64,000 nt of DNA from Cololabis saira (lineage: Eukaryota > Chordata > Actinopteri > Beloniformes > Belonidae): NCBI RefSeq assembly GCF_033807715.1, contig NC_084596.1, forward strand, positions 40,627,958 through 40,691,957. The letters are read 5' to 3'. Of this stretch, positions 10,835-22,679 are shown piece after piece. The first letter of the stretch is position 1; every line of letters begins with the position of its first letter. The notes beneath the pieces were generated by a model, which saw only the letters and a list, made by a program, of their open reading frames with translations, was not told where the DNA came from and made no database searches. A program made the translations under genes and the position numbers.

Positions 10835-12553
10835 TTAAAAGAACAACAACTCCACCTGATGCTCTGATGGAATTAAATAGGAGTTCCAAATGGTCCTGGC
10901 TGGACCTGTAGGTGAGCACATATCTCTGAACCTGGAGCAGTTCGGGAATCATCAGCATCAGTGTGTCAATGTTTATAACAAACCCCATGACTGACAGGTA
11001 CCTGCAATTGGAAAAACAAAAACATTCATTATTCTCATCATAGCAAAACAAGACGCCTCTTGAAAACACCATGTGATGTCATTGGTGACAGGTAGAAACC
11101 TTGTAAATCCACTTTTTATTCCCTTTTTTTAAGTGTTTAAATATAAATCAAAATAGTTTTCCTCGATTGTAAGTCACTTTTGATAAAGGTGTTTGCCAAG
11201 TGTAATGCAATGTGATCATATAAAAGATAAGAGGTTTCTGCCAGTCACCGACGATGTGCAATTTTTGTAGACAACGGAACACATGGAAAAAAGTGTGAAA
11301 TCAAGTCACAAATGTAATGCAAGCACACCACAAATTTACCTACCAATACCATTTTGACACCTGTACTTTTTGTTAGAAGGTTCTGTTCCCTCAACTCCCC
11401 CAAAAGACTCTTCACAGTCAACTTTGCCCTCTTTTCCCTGGAGATTGCATTCCTCTTCTCCCGTTCCAGACTCCCCACTCTCACCATGGCTGCCTCGAGT
11501 TTGGCCTTAAGGGCGGTCGGAGAAGTGGATAAAGTATAGCTATGGTCCTAGTAGAAAGAAGGATGAACATGGTTTGGGTAATGTTTCACTTCACAAACAT
11601 CACTATGACACAAAAAGGTAATGGTCCACAGCCACATTCTTTCTAATAATCATCATAATCAATTTTGAACAAATAAAACATAGGGTGTTTTGTCCAATTA
11701 ACACTAATTTGTGACATTGCTTTGAAGGCTCAGCGCTAATTATGTTATAATATTTAGACAATAAATAATCACCTCATTGGGCTGAGGTTGCGGTGTTGCC
11801 ATTTCTGGGGGATCGTCAGAGACCGCACACAGGCTTTCTTCAGCTTCCCTGGCTGTAGATGTAGCCCTGCCCTTCACTGACTACATGGAATAAATCATGC
11901 ACAAAACAACAGGACATGTTTATTTGGCAATAGAATATTTGTATGAATGCTGATATCCTAAAGATGATGCACCTACTTTTTGGAGGTGAACCGGAAAGTT
12001 GAAAAGGGATGGGATAACCCCATCTCGGAGTCGTACAATCTGGCCCGTGCGATCGAAATCAGCCTGCTTAAAATGTTGACTGCATATTATTGAATGGTCC
12101 GTTGCCACGAACCCTTCTCTTCTTAGGGCCACTTCCCACTTCTTTCTAATCTCAACATCCCGTGGAAACCTAAAAAAGGGTCAGATGTAACTATTGGTCA
12201 TTCCTTGTTGTTCATCATACATCTCCACCACCTATAGAAGGCTGCTACCAACAGTGATACGACTCAGTAACCTACGTTAGCCTAAGATGAAGTTCATAAA
12301 ATGCTGTACAGTTTATTGTTTATCTTTACTTTAAACTTTGTTGTTCAAGTATGTTATGTTTTCATTTCCTTAATTTCAAGTCATTTATATTCAACAGGAT
12401 GTCTACGGTTGAGGCTGAACTGTCATCTGTCAGCTGCATGGATAGTACATAGTAACATCAGCTGTCATCTGTTAGCTAATTGGTCATTCATTACGATGTG
12501 GTCACATAGTGTTAATACGCCAATATTACTCTGCCGTTGCGCTCCGCGATTAC

Positions 12554-13263
12554 CAGAGGTGTCAAGTAACGAAGTACAAATACTTCGTTACCTTACTTAA
12601 GTAGAAATTTTGGTTATCTATACTTCACTGGAGTAATTATTTTTCAGACGACTTTTTACTTTTACTCCTTACATTTTCACGCAATTATCTGTACTTTTTA
12701 CTCCTTACATTTTAAAAACAGCCTCGTTACTCTATTTCATTTCGGCCTTTAATAAAAACTATCCAGTTAAATTGCTCCATCCGGATAGAGTGAATTTGGT
12801 TGTGGTTGTTTCAGATGTTCTTGTCCAGTTTTGTTCTTACATCCGTTCCCTCAGATTCCTGCAACTAAACTTGGATGTACATTCCAATAAAGGTTAGGAT
12901 AAATGATAACATGCCTCTGAAGTTTGACTTTTTGCACCATTACAATACTTATAGGCAACTAGTCATCATATCTCCTGCTCTCTGAAACACATGTTAATGC
13001 TCAATAGTACACATATATGGTTCTTTAATATATTTGCATTATACTAAGATACATTCATTTTCAATGGCTTTTGTCCTTAATGGCTTTTTCCCCCTTACAT
13101 TACTTTTACTTTTATACTTTAAGTAGTTTTGAAACCAGTACTTTTATACTTTTACTTGAGTAAAACACTTGAGTTGATACTTCAACTTCTACAGGAGTAT
13201 TTTTAAACTCTAGTATCTATACTTCTACCTGAGTAATGAATGTGAATACTGAAGACACCTCTG
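12554..13263. mobile_element. Non-autonomous hAT-type element, family B, copy 1
   Basis: Ends are CAGAGGTGTCAAGTA and, reading inward from the right, CAGAGGTGTCTTCAG. Flanks GCGATTAC (12546-12553) and GCTATTAC (13264-13271) match at 7 of 8 positions, as expected for an aged hAT target duplication. The interior is rich in TACTTTTACT-like motifs and has no transposase. It lies in the first intron of the THAP gene. Sister copies: about 17686-19010 (interrupted) and 35111-35818. Confidence 0.9.
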
Positions 13264-13480
13264 GCTATTACTTTGTTGCTCAAGTAGCTTATGTCATGTT
13301 TTCATTTTCATTCATTCATTCATTTCTTTAGACAGGACAATGCATATTAATGAACACCACATACAGCAGTGTAAATACACCGGATTTAGCTAATTTCCAC
13401 CCGTAGTCCCCACATAGAACATAAAAACAACAACAAAAAACAAAGAAACAACTCAAGTGAACAAATAGAAATAGAAATAG

Positions 13481-13571
13481 AAAGCCTTTATTATCATTGT
13501 ACAGGTACAGTGAAATTAGGCAGCAGCTCCTTCAAAGTGCACACATGCAAAGACTATGTAAACAAGGAAAC

Positions 13572-13610
<39 letters not shown>
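13481..13610. repeat. LINE/SINE 3'-tail-like fragment with (TA)n
   Basis: Contains CCTTTATTATCATTGTACAG, a motif typical of fish retroposon 3' ends, followed by a (TA)n run at about 13575-13605. A similar retroposon-like tail (ACTTTATTGATCCCACA) is at about 14372-14390, near another (TA)n run. Too short to classify. Confidence 0.45.
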
Positions 13611-14104
13611 CACTATAAAAAAGAGTGAATGGGAGGATAAAAATTTACATGAATGAGTGGGGGGATATTGCACTTAAATGGATGGAAGAATAATATTTCC
13701 CTTGAAATGATGGGAGATTATTGCACATAGATAGAAGGGAATATTGGGACATTGTGGAACAAAGAGACAGATATGAGCATACAGCAAACAACAGCGACGC
13801 ACATTATTTTCATTATCAAGCCATTCATATTCGTGTGAGCTAATCCAGCTAGCCACGGCCTCAGGAGCATCTATTTATACTTCAACACTCTGGTGAAACT
13901 CTGGTAATACGGTAATACACTGCTCACAAATATATTCAATAGTACGGTAATGTTAAATCTTACTTGTGAAAAGTAATCCCACGACTTCTGTTTTCCTTAG
14001 TTCGCTCGTTTGAGCAGGAGTTTGCTGCACACCAGCCCGGCATCCTTAGTGACTGTTGTTGTAAGCTTGACGTTCACCACTCCAATGCTCAGTCAACTGT
14101 TCTG

Positions 14105-14204
14105 TATGACGTCATAGACATATACACGTAAACGCCCCATCGAGTGCTGAGCCAACTGCCACATCCAATATGGCGTCAACGTCGCCGCCATATTGGATGT
14201 GGCA
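14105..14204. promoter_or_regulatory. CRE palindrome and 19-bp perfect inverted repeat upstream of the THAP gene
   Basis: TATGACGTCATA (14105-14116) is a palindromic cAMP response element. A perfect 19-bp inverted repeat follows: 14157-14175 and 14186-14204, separated by 10 bp. Each arm contains CCAATATGGCG, which carries a CCAAT motif and an ATGGCG core like YY1 sites. It is 60-160 bp upstream of the THAP start and about 860 bp upstream of tada1, so it could be the THAP promoter or the end of a P-type element. Confidence 0.5.
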
Positions 14205-15061
14205 AGACTGCGCTGTAAACTAATACAAATAAATTGACTTATTTTCATAAAGCGTCTTTCTACAAAGAAATGTACGTTTTACGTCTAATTAATTCATTCA
14301 CAAACGCACTAATATACTTGGGAAACAGTTAGGCACCAAATATAATACATTACATTTTCTCAGATGGCAAAAATAAGAACTTTATTGATCCCACATAGGA
14401 GTAATTCATGTTATATCAGCTATAGAGAACAAGGTAGTGCTGAAAAACAATATATATATATATATATATATCCCCCCTCACAAAAATAAGAAAAATATAG
14501 AAAAAAAGATCAAACAAAACAAATTTAAAAATTTTCAAATAACAAAATAACATATTTGAACAATTTTTCAGACAATAAAATAACATTGGAACCATTTTCA
14601 GACAATAAAATAATTGAAAAAAATCTGAAAAGTAGTTAAAATATGTTATTTTTGTTACTTTTAAATTTAAAAATATGTTTTGTTGATGAGGAAATATGTT
14701 TCTCTATTTTTCTTATGTCTATGCTGTGAACTGCCTGTGTCAAAAGTTTTTCGACTCGTTAAACAGACACAGAGGGAGTGGAAACGTTTCTCTGCTGGGC
14801 TCACTTACAAAGATAAGAACATACACTGTTTGTGTGTGGGGGGGCATTAACAAGTTTTATATTTGTGTATTGTTTTTATGTATTTTTATGCATGGATAAA
14901 GTTTGATAGGATTTGATATGATTTGATTTGATTTGATTTGAGGACAGAAAATACCCTTTGTTTCTGACATTTTCACAGCTTTATCATTCTTATCAAAACT
15001 AAACGAATGAAGATAAAAGTGTATCGGTGTCGCGGGGTGATGACGCGGTGTCTGCGACGCC

Positions 15062-18000
15062 ATGGCGGCTAACGCGAGCGAGCTGGAAGTTGCTAAGAAG
15101 AATTTAACAGAAGCAGTTGGAGACAACATCAAACAGTGAGCATGCTTTTATTAACTCTGTTTTCTCCGTGTGCGGGTTTGTCACATGTGTCGGTTTTGCT
15201 GGTCTCAGGAGTGGCCAGTTGGGCCGTTCCTGGGCCGTTATGGGGCCAGGCTCTGCAGCTGCAGCTTCAGATCAGCTGGACTTAATGGAGATTCCTGCGG
15301 AATTGAAACTCTGTTTTGTACTCTAAGGCCGTGATTCCCAACCCCCGGTCCCCGGACCGGTACCGGTCCGTGGAGGCGTTACTACCGGGCCGTGGAATGG
15401 CTTGTGTTCCGATCATAATTAGGGCTGCAACGATTCGTTGACGTTGTCGACAAAAAAGCGATAATCAAAATTGTCGGCAATTGTCACCAGACGTTTTTTT
15501 CCCAATGGAGTGAGGCATCTCACTTCACTTCACCTCATACAATCTCTGCCGACAGCCACGCTGCACGACAGGGTCTCTCTCAGCGCAGCTTCTTTTTTTT
15601 TTGCGTCTCAGCGCAGCTGCGGGTAACAAAACTTGGCACTGGCGGTTCTAGGATTTTTCTGAAACAGGGGCCATTATGGGGCCAAATGTAACCTTCAGGG
15701 GCCAACAGTATTAAGCCCCTTTCAGGAGGGCGCAATGCGGCGACCGCCGCCGGCTTTCCCATTCATCGTGTATGTGCCACCGCAGCGCAAGAGTGGACCG
15801 CTCTGCTGGCGAGCTTGGCGGCGCGCGAGAGGCCACCTGCCACGGGCGTTTCACCTGCCTGCGTCTGAATTGAACATTTTTTAATTTCATCGCGCTGTGA
15901 GGGCATCTCGGTGCGACCAATAGGAGAGAAGATGGTTGTCATCCTGCTGAGGACCCACTCCCCAACAGGCTGTCAAACTGCTCCCTGTTCAATCTGAAGT
16001 AGACCTGGTCATCATGGAGCTGTAGCTCCAACGAGCCGGGATTCCCCCGAATCCTGTCTTCTCATGAGGATTTCATGGAGGGTCCATGAAATCCTCATGA
16101 GAAGACAGGATTTGGGGGAATCCTTGCTGCTGCTGCTCGTCTCCCCCTCAGAAGAACTAAAGCCAGGGCTTTTCTTTGAAGCAGGGACAGATACATTTTG
16201 CAAATTGAGCTGTAGCTATACTGTATGTCCAAACCAGTGGGAAAAGGGCGCCAGATCGGAAAAACTTTTTTCGGTCGCCTAGCAACAAACAGTACTGGAG
16301 TTGAGGGGGGATGAGGGGGGGTGGCATCCCCCCTGAAATAAAAACGGTCCAAATCATCCCCCCCTGAAATAAAAACAGTCCAAATCATCCCCCCTGAAAT
16401 AAAAACGGTCCAAATCATCCCCCCTGAAATAAAAACAGTCCAAATCATCCCCCCCTGAAATAAAAACAGTTCAAATCATCCCCCCCCTGAAATAAAAACA
16501 GTTCAAATCATCCCCCCCCTGAAATAAAAACAGTCCAAATCATCCCCCCTGAAATAAAAACGGTCCAAATCATCCCCCCTGAAATAAAAACGGTCCAAAT
16601 CATCCCCCCTGAAATAAAAACGGTCCAAATCATCCCCCCTGAAATAAAAACAGTCCAAATCATCCCCCCTGAAATAAAAACAGTCCAAATTATCCCCCCT
16701 GTAAAACTGCCATCCCTCCTTTCCATCTCTTATGTAATTTCATCAATGAATGTGGTTTTACTGATATTTCAACATTTAGAGTCATCACCAGAAAAATAAC
16801 TTATTTGACAATTTTCACCTGTTTCAAGTAAATTTTCACTTGAAATAAGTAGAAAAATCTGCCAGTGGGACAAGATTTATCTTCTCATTTCAAGCAAAAA
16901 AATCTTGTCCCACTGGCAGATTTTCCTACTTATTTCAAGTGAAAATTTACTTGAAACAGGTGAAAATTGTTGTTTTTTATTTACTTTTTGTATGAACAGC
17001 AGCAAAGTTGAATAAAATATTTATTTTTCATTGAAGTAGCCATCTTTCTCGTGTTTATTATCATTTGCCACATAATTAAAGCAACCTCATACTAAATTTA
17101 AGAAAACAATTTTTGCATTTTTTTGTCATATAATTAGGTTAGGTTCAGTCAGCTGCAGAGATGAGCGGACCTCAGCAAACCTCCATGAGCCGTTTCTTTA
17201 CTGGTTGTTCGAGTAAAAGAAATAGTGATGAACAAGTGGAAAATCCTACCAAAAAGAAAAGCAAAAGCTTTAATCGCAAGTACAACATTATGTATATAAA
17301 ATACGGATTTGTTGCAACGGGCGATTTGGAGACGCCAAACACACTATGTATTTTATGTGGAGAAACGCTCGCCAACGAAGCAATGAAGCCATCCAAGCTC
17401 CAAAGACACTTAAATACAAAACATCCTTCTCTCAAAGACAAACCAGTGGATTTTTTCTAAAGGAAAAAAAGTGAGTTAGATTTGCAGAAACAAGTTTTAA
17501 AGGCCACAACATCAGCTAACGTCGCTGATGATAGCCTGCATTTTAAAATGCATTGTTTTTTTCTGAAATGTTTATTAAAATTGACATAAATTGTCAACCG
17601 GTCCCTGAGCTTTTTGTTTATACTTCTGCTGGTCCTTGGCACAAAAAAGGTTGGGAACCCCTGCTCTAAGGTGTTGCAACACACACAGGTGTCAAGTAAC
17701 AAAGTACAAATACTTCGTTACCTTACTTAAGTAGAGATTTTGGTTATCTATACTCAGTACTCGAGTTGTAAAAAGAAATCAGGGGGGTGGTGGATTTTAT
17801 CATATGGGGACAGATAATTTGTGCTGATTACAAATAATATAATATATTACAAATAATAGCAGTGACCAAAACACCTGCAGAAATACTGCAGGAATGACAT
17901 AGCAGCAGTTAAATACAGCCTTCTGTAAGCTTTAAATATCCACTGGGCTTACATCAAATACATCAAAACACAACAATAAAAAACACTTTTCTGAACTTAT

Positions 18001-21000
18001 CAATATGACTCTGTCCTTCACAGGATAAGTAAAATGGATCACTGCAAAAACTCACAATCTTAACAAGAATATTTCTTATTTCTAGTTAAAATGTCTAATT
18101 TTAGTAAAGAAATCTCATTACACTTAAAACAAGACTCATCAGTGGAAAAAACAAAAATTTTCACCTGTTTCAGGTAGATTTTCACTTGAAATAAGTAGAA
18201 AAATCTGCCAGTGGAACAAGATTGTTTTGCTTGTAATGAGAAGATAAATCTTGTCCCACTGGCAGATTTTTCTACTTATTTCAAGTGAAAATTTACTTGA
18301 AACAGGTGAAAATGTTATTTTTCTGGTGTTATTTTTCTGGTGATGACTCTAAATGTTGAAATGGCAGTAAAACCACATTCATTGATGAAATGACATAAGG
18401 GATGGAAAGGGGGGATGGCAGTTTTACAGGGGGGATGATTTTGACCGTTTTTATTTCAGGGGGGGGATGCAATCCCCCCTCATCCCCAGTACTGTATATA
18501 CTTCACTGGAGTAATTATTTTTCAGACGACTTTTTACTTTTACTCCTTACATTTTCACACAATTATCTGTACTTTTTACTCCTTACATTTTAAAAACAGC
18601 CTCGTTACTCTGTTTCATTTCTGCCTTTAAAAAAAACTATCCAGTTAAATTGCTCCATCCGGAGTGAATTTGGTTGTGGTTGTTTCAGATGTTCTTGTCC
18701 AGTTTTGTTCTTACATCCGTTCCCTCAGATTCCTGCAACTAAACTTGGATGTACATTCCAATAAAGGTTAGGATAAATGATAACATGCCTTTGAAGTTTG
18801 ACTTTTTGCACCATTACAATACTTATAGGAAACTAGTCATCATATCTCCTGCTCTCTGAAACACATGTTAATGCTCAATAGTACACATATATGGTTCTTT
18901 AATATATTTGCATTATACTAAGATACATTCATTTTCAATGGCTTTTGTCCTTAATGGCTTTTTTCCCCCTTACATTACTTTTACTTTTACACTTTAAGTA
19001 GTTTTGAAACTGTGTGTGTGTGTGATCACTATTCTATTTTGTGGTATGATGATTTTTCCTTTTTCCTCACCATACAATTACCTATAAAGGTCTAAGAATA
19101 ATAAATCCAATCAAGCATAAATGTCACAGCACAGTCTACCAAGGCAGGGCTGTCCACAGATGCCCCTGCCTGTTAATCAGCTAGATATTCCCATGCAGTG
19201 GCTGATGCTGAACATTACAAAATGCTTGATAATGAGCTCAATTAATCAATATGCTTCTAGTCTGATTTGTTAAACTGTCAATGTTTTCTGTTTGTCCCCT
19301 CCTTGCAGCTATTGGGCCAACCTGAAACTGTGGTTCAAACAAAAGATCAGTAAAGAAGAGTTTGACGTTGAGGCACGTCGTCTCTTGGCGCAGGAGAACG
19401 GTAATGTGTCTTGATGTGAATGTGTTTGTGAGCCCTGTCAAAGAGGGATTTCTGTCACCATTGGGACAGACAATAAAGTATTCTAATCTAAGTTTCTAAG
19501 GAAAATCCACTCACTATCCTGGTGTTGGGTTACTTATCCCATGTGTCTACTTCTGTTACAGTTCATGTTCACAACGATTTCCTCCTCGCCATTCTCACAC
19601 GATGCCAGATCATTGTTTCTGCACCAGGTAGGGATCTGTGAGTCCTCATTACAAAACCTGTTCTTGATTACTGGAACACACAAAGGTAGCTTTGTGGTTT
19701 ATTATCCAGTGTTGTGACTATTATAGTGTCACAGCAGTTGAACATTTCATATAAAACTTCTGAGTATGTGTCAACACAGTGAAGACTGGTTTCTGTTTTG
19801 GTTCTAAAGCAAGACAAATTTGTCAGGTTTGTGATTAATCTCAACATTTTAAAGGAGGGAGGTATTCTTGTAAACAGCATCTGTGCATGTCTTCACTGCT
19901 TCATGTGTGTTTGTGTGTCTCCTAGAAGGTGCAGGGACTTTGCAGTGGCAAGGTAGCTGCGCTTCCAAGCTTGGCAAGCCAAAAGGGAAGAAGAAATGTT
20001 CCTCGAGACAAAAATTTGATGTAAGTAGAGGCCGAGTAAAGTTAATAGCAACAATTAAGGCCACGTTTACACATAGCCGGGTATTTACAAAAACGGATAT
20101 TTCCCCATCTACGTTTTGAAAAATACCATCGTTTACACAAACCTGCATAAATAGCTGTTAAGGTGCTATGAGCAGCCAAACCTACAGGGGGCAGTGTAAC
20201 GAGAAGATAAAGTCATGCTAGCCAATCAGAATCCTGGAAAAAAACATCAACAAATGACACGAGTAACTTCCAGTTACTTCCAAGATGAACAAGAGTCTTT
20301 CGTTTGGAGTGACAGAGAAGTGGAGTTACTTTTAAGTGTGACTTTAGAATATAAAACAGGTAAAATACAAGAAAATATTGACGGTGGCCAAACTAATTGT
20401 AAACACAGGTCGCACACATGACGCTACACTGCAAAAACTCAAAATCTTACCAGGAGTTTTTGTCTTATTTCTAGTTAAAATGTCTCATTTTTAGTCAAAA
20501 AATCTCATTACACTTAAAACAAGAGTCATCACCAGATAAATAGCTTGTTATTTGACAATTTTCACCTGTTTCAAGTAAATTTTCACTTTTTTCCAGTGAT
20601 GAGTCTTTTTTTAAGTGTAATGAGATTTTTTTTTTACTAAAAATTAGACATTTTAAGATTTTGCAGTGTGGTGACGTTTCTGTGGCATAATGTGACGTTC
20701 TGAAGCCTAAATGTCCATTTCTCTCCGTTTACAAGCAAACGTGAAAACAGAGTTTTTGCAAATCTCCACTTTGGCCGGAGTTTTCAGAACTGATCGTTTT
20801 TGGAGACTTTGAGCTTCGTTTTCGTCTAAACGAACGGCCAAAACGCATGAAAACGCCACCGTTTTTGCTACGTGTAAACGGGGCCTTAGATAAGCAGTCG
20901 ACCCCATGAGTGGGTGTTTCTGACCGTTGTGGCATTTGATGAAACGAAAAGGTGCTTGATTAGCCGACTCCGTCTGTGTGTTCGCTCGTGTCCTCAGCAT

Positions 21001-22646
21001 CGCTTCCAGCCTCACAACCCTCTCAGTGCTGCCCAGCCGTTCAGCCCTCGAGAGGTGGGAGGTGAGGAAGAGGAGCTGCGGTTCAGCGCCCACACTCTGC
21101 TGCTGCCCACACGGGGGCAGCTGGAGGCCCGGATGATGGTCTCCGCCTTCGAGCTGGGCCTGGATAATATCTCAGAAGATGCCATCAGCACCATGGTTCA
21201 TGCCGTTGAGGTGCGTACAAACATTTCACATCCCTTTTTGCAGTGCTGTGCAATTAATCACATTTTAATCATTTTAAAAACAATGTAGAACCCCCCCCCC
21301 AAAAAAAACAATGATTTTCCATGTTTGTCTTATGTTTTGAATGAAGTGCACACTTCAAGCTGGTATTTTTGGCCAAAAACCTTTTTAAGAGATTATTTTA
21401 CCTGCTTAATCAGCATTTCTCTTTTGGTCACAATTAAGCAGTACACTGGACGTTTTAACATTTTTTAAAGTTTTTAAATTTGATTTATTATGATGTTGGG
21501 GACTCCTGCTAAAATGCAATTAGAGAGAAATTGTTGACACTAATCAATTGGGGTTAACGGCATTTGTTTCACGGGATGCTGTGCAGAGACTTGTGGCACA
21601 GGTTTGTGAACCTTTATAATGGTCATTGTGCTGCTCACAATGCCCTCATCCTTGCTAGGCCCATTATTTTACTATTTAAGTTTTAGATTAAAAAAGAAAT
21701 AAGGACAAAAAATGAATTGCAACTACGTATTATAGTTGGCCACCACCAGGTGGTGGGCTTGTTCTGTCAGGAAACAGCCAGTGAATCCTCTGAAGTGAGT
21801 AAAACGCAATACCTTTGCTCTATGTGGATTCATTCAATTACATTTTTATTGAATATAGAACATATATTTACAATGAAGGTATCCATAGATCTTGGGCCAC
21901 ATTTGTGAGTGGTTAATTACAAGTATAATCAGTACTGGAGATGAGGGGAGATGGCCCCCCTGAAATAAAAATGGTCCAAATCACCCCCCCTGTAAAACTG
22001 CCATCCCCCCTTTCCATCCCTTATGTCATTTCATCAATGAATGTGGTTTTACTGCTATTTCAACATTTAGAGTCATCACCACAAAAATAACACCAGAAAA
22101 ATAACTTATTTGACAATTTTCACCTGTTTCAAGTAAATTTTCACTTGAAATAAGTAGAAAAATCTGCCAGTGGGACAAGATTTATCTTCTCATTACAAGC
22201 AAAATCTTGTTCCACTGGCAGATTTTTCTACTTATTTTAAGTGAAAATCTACTTGAAACAGGTGAAAATTGTTGTTTTTTTCCAGTGATGAATCTTGTTT
22301 TAAGTGTAATGAGATTTTTTTTTTTACTAAAATGAGTCATTTTAACTAAAATAAGACAAATATTCTTGTTAAGATTTTGAGTTTTTGCAGTGATCCATTT
22401 TACTTATCCTGTGAAGGACAGAGTCATATTGATAAGTTCAGAAAACTGTTTTTATTGTTGTGTTTTGATGTATTTGATGTAATTCCAGTGGGTATTTAAA
22501 GCTTACAGAAGGCTGCATTTAACTGCTGCTATGTCATTCCTGCAGTATTTTTGCAGGTGTTTTGGTCAGTGCTATTATTTATATTATATTGTTTGTAATC
22601 AGCACAAATTATCTGTCTGCATATGATAAAATCCACCATCCACCCT

Positions 22647-22679
<33 letters not shown>

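Larger units (their letters stand above)
9302..14043 (-). pseudogene. THAP-domain / P-element transposase-like gene, core-deleted and decayed
   Basis: Related to P-element transposases and the vertebrate THAP9 family. Exons inferred on the minus strand: 14043-13964 (starts MPGWCAANSCSN, the first zinc-binding cysteines), 12169-11977 (rest of the THAP zinc finger: KKWEVALRREGF, CSQHF, DGVIPSLF), 11880-11773 (linker), 11547-11350 (basic coiled coil), 11001-10856 (SVMGFVINIDTL, LTYRSSQDHLELLFNSIRA) and 9722-9302 (DNSPTARQFQAIFRRL, YIAGFVVRKVLRQL, NNGGLVIPS). The C-terminal pieces are diagnostic for P-type transposase. The RNase H-like catalytic core, several hundred residues in the family, is absent: only about 340 bp separate exons four and five, and their phases do not match. 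The last exon has a frameshift near 9540 and a TAG at 9370-9368. The last intron holds a 932-bp TTAA element, and intron one holds a hAT-type element. It is either an internally deleted P element or a dead THAP9-like gene. Confidence 0.8.
15329..17663. mobile_element. 2.3-kb hAT element remnant with later insertions, in tada1 intron 1
   Basis: The ends CCGTGATTCCCAACCCCCGG and (reading inward from the right) CAGGGGTTCCCAACC are inverted repeats matching at 12 of 15 positions. A perfect 8-bp target duplication CTCTAAGG flanks them (15321-15328 and 17664-17671). The interior retains the start of a BED-finger ORF (17161-17460). It also holds later insertions: a hAT-like end at about 15420 (AGGGCTGCAACGATTCGTTG), a hairpin at 16039-16123 and a truncated family C element with an expanded minisatellite. 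Confidence 0.9.

Noticed and set aside
16321..16700. Regular direct repeats resembling a CRISPR array
   Set aside because: Units are contiguous with no unique spacers, are derived from a transposon end, and the genome is eukaryotic.
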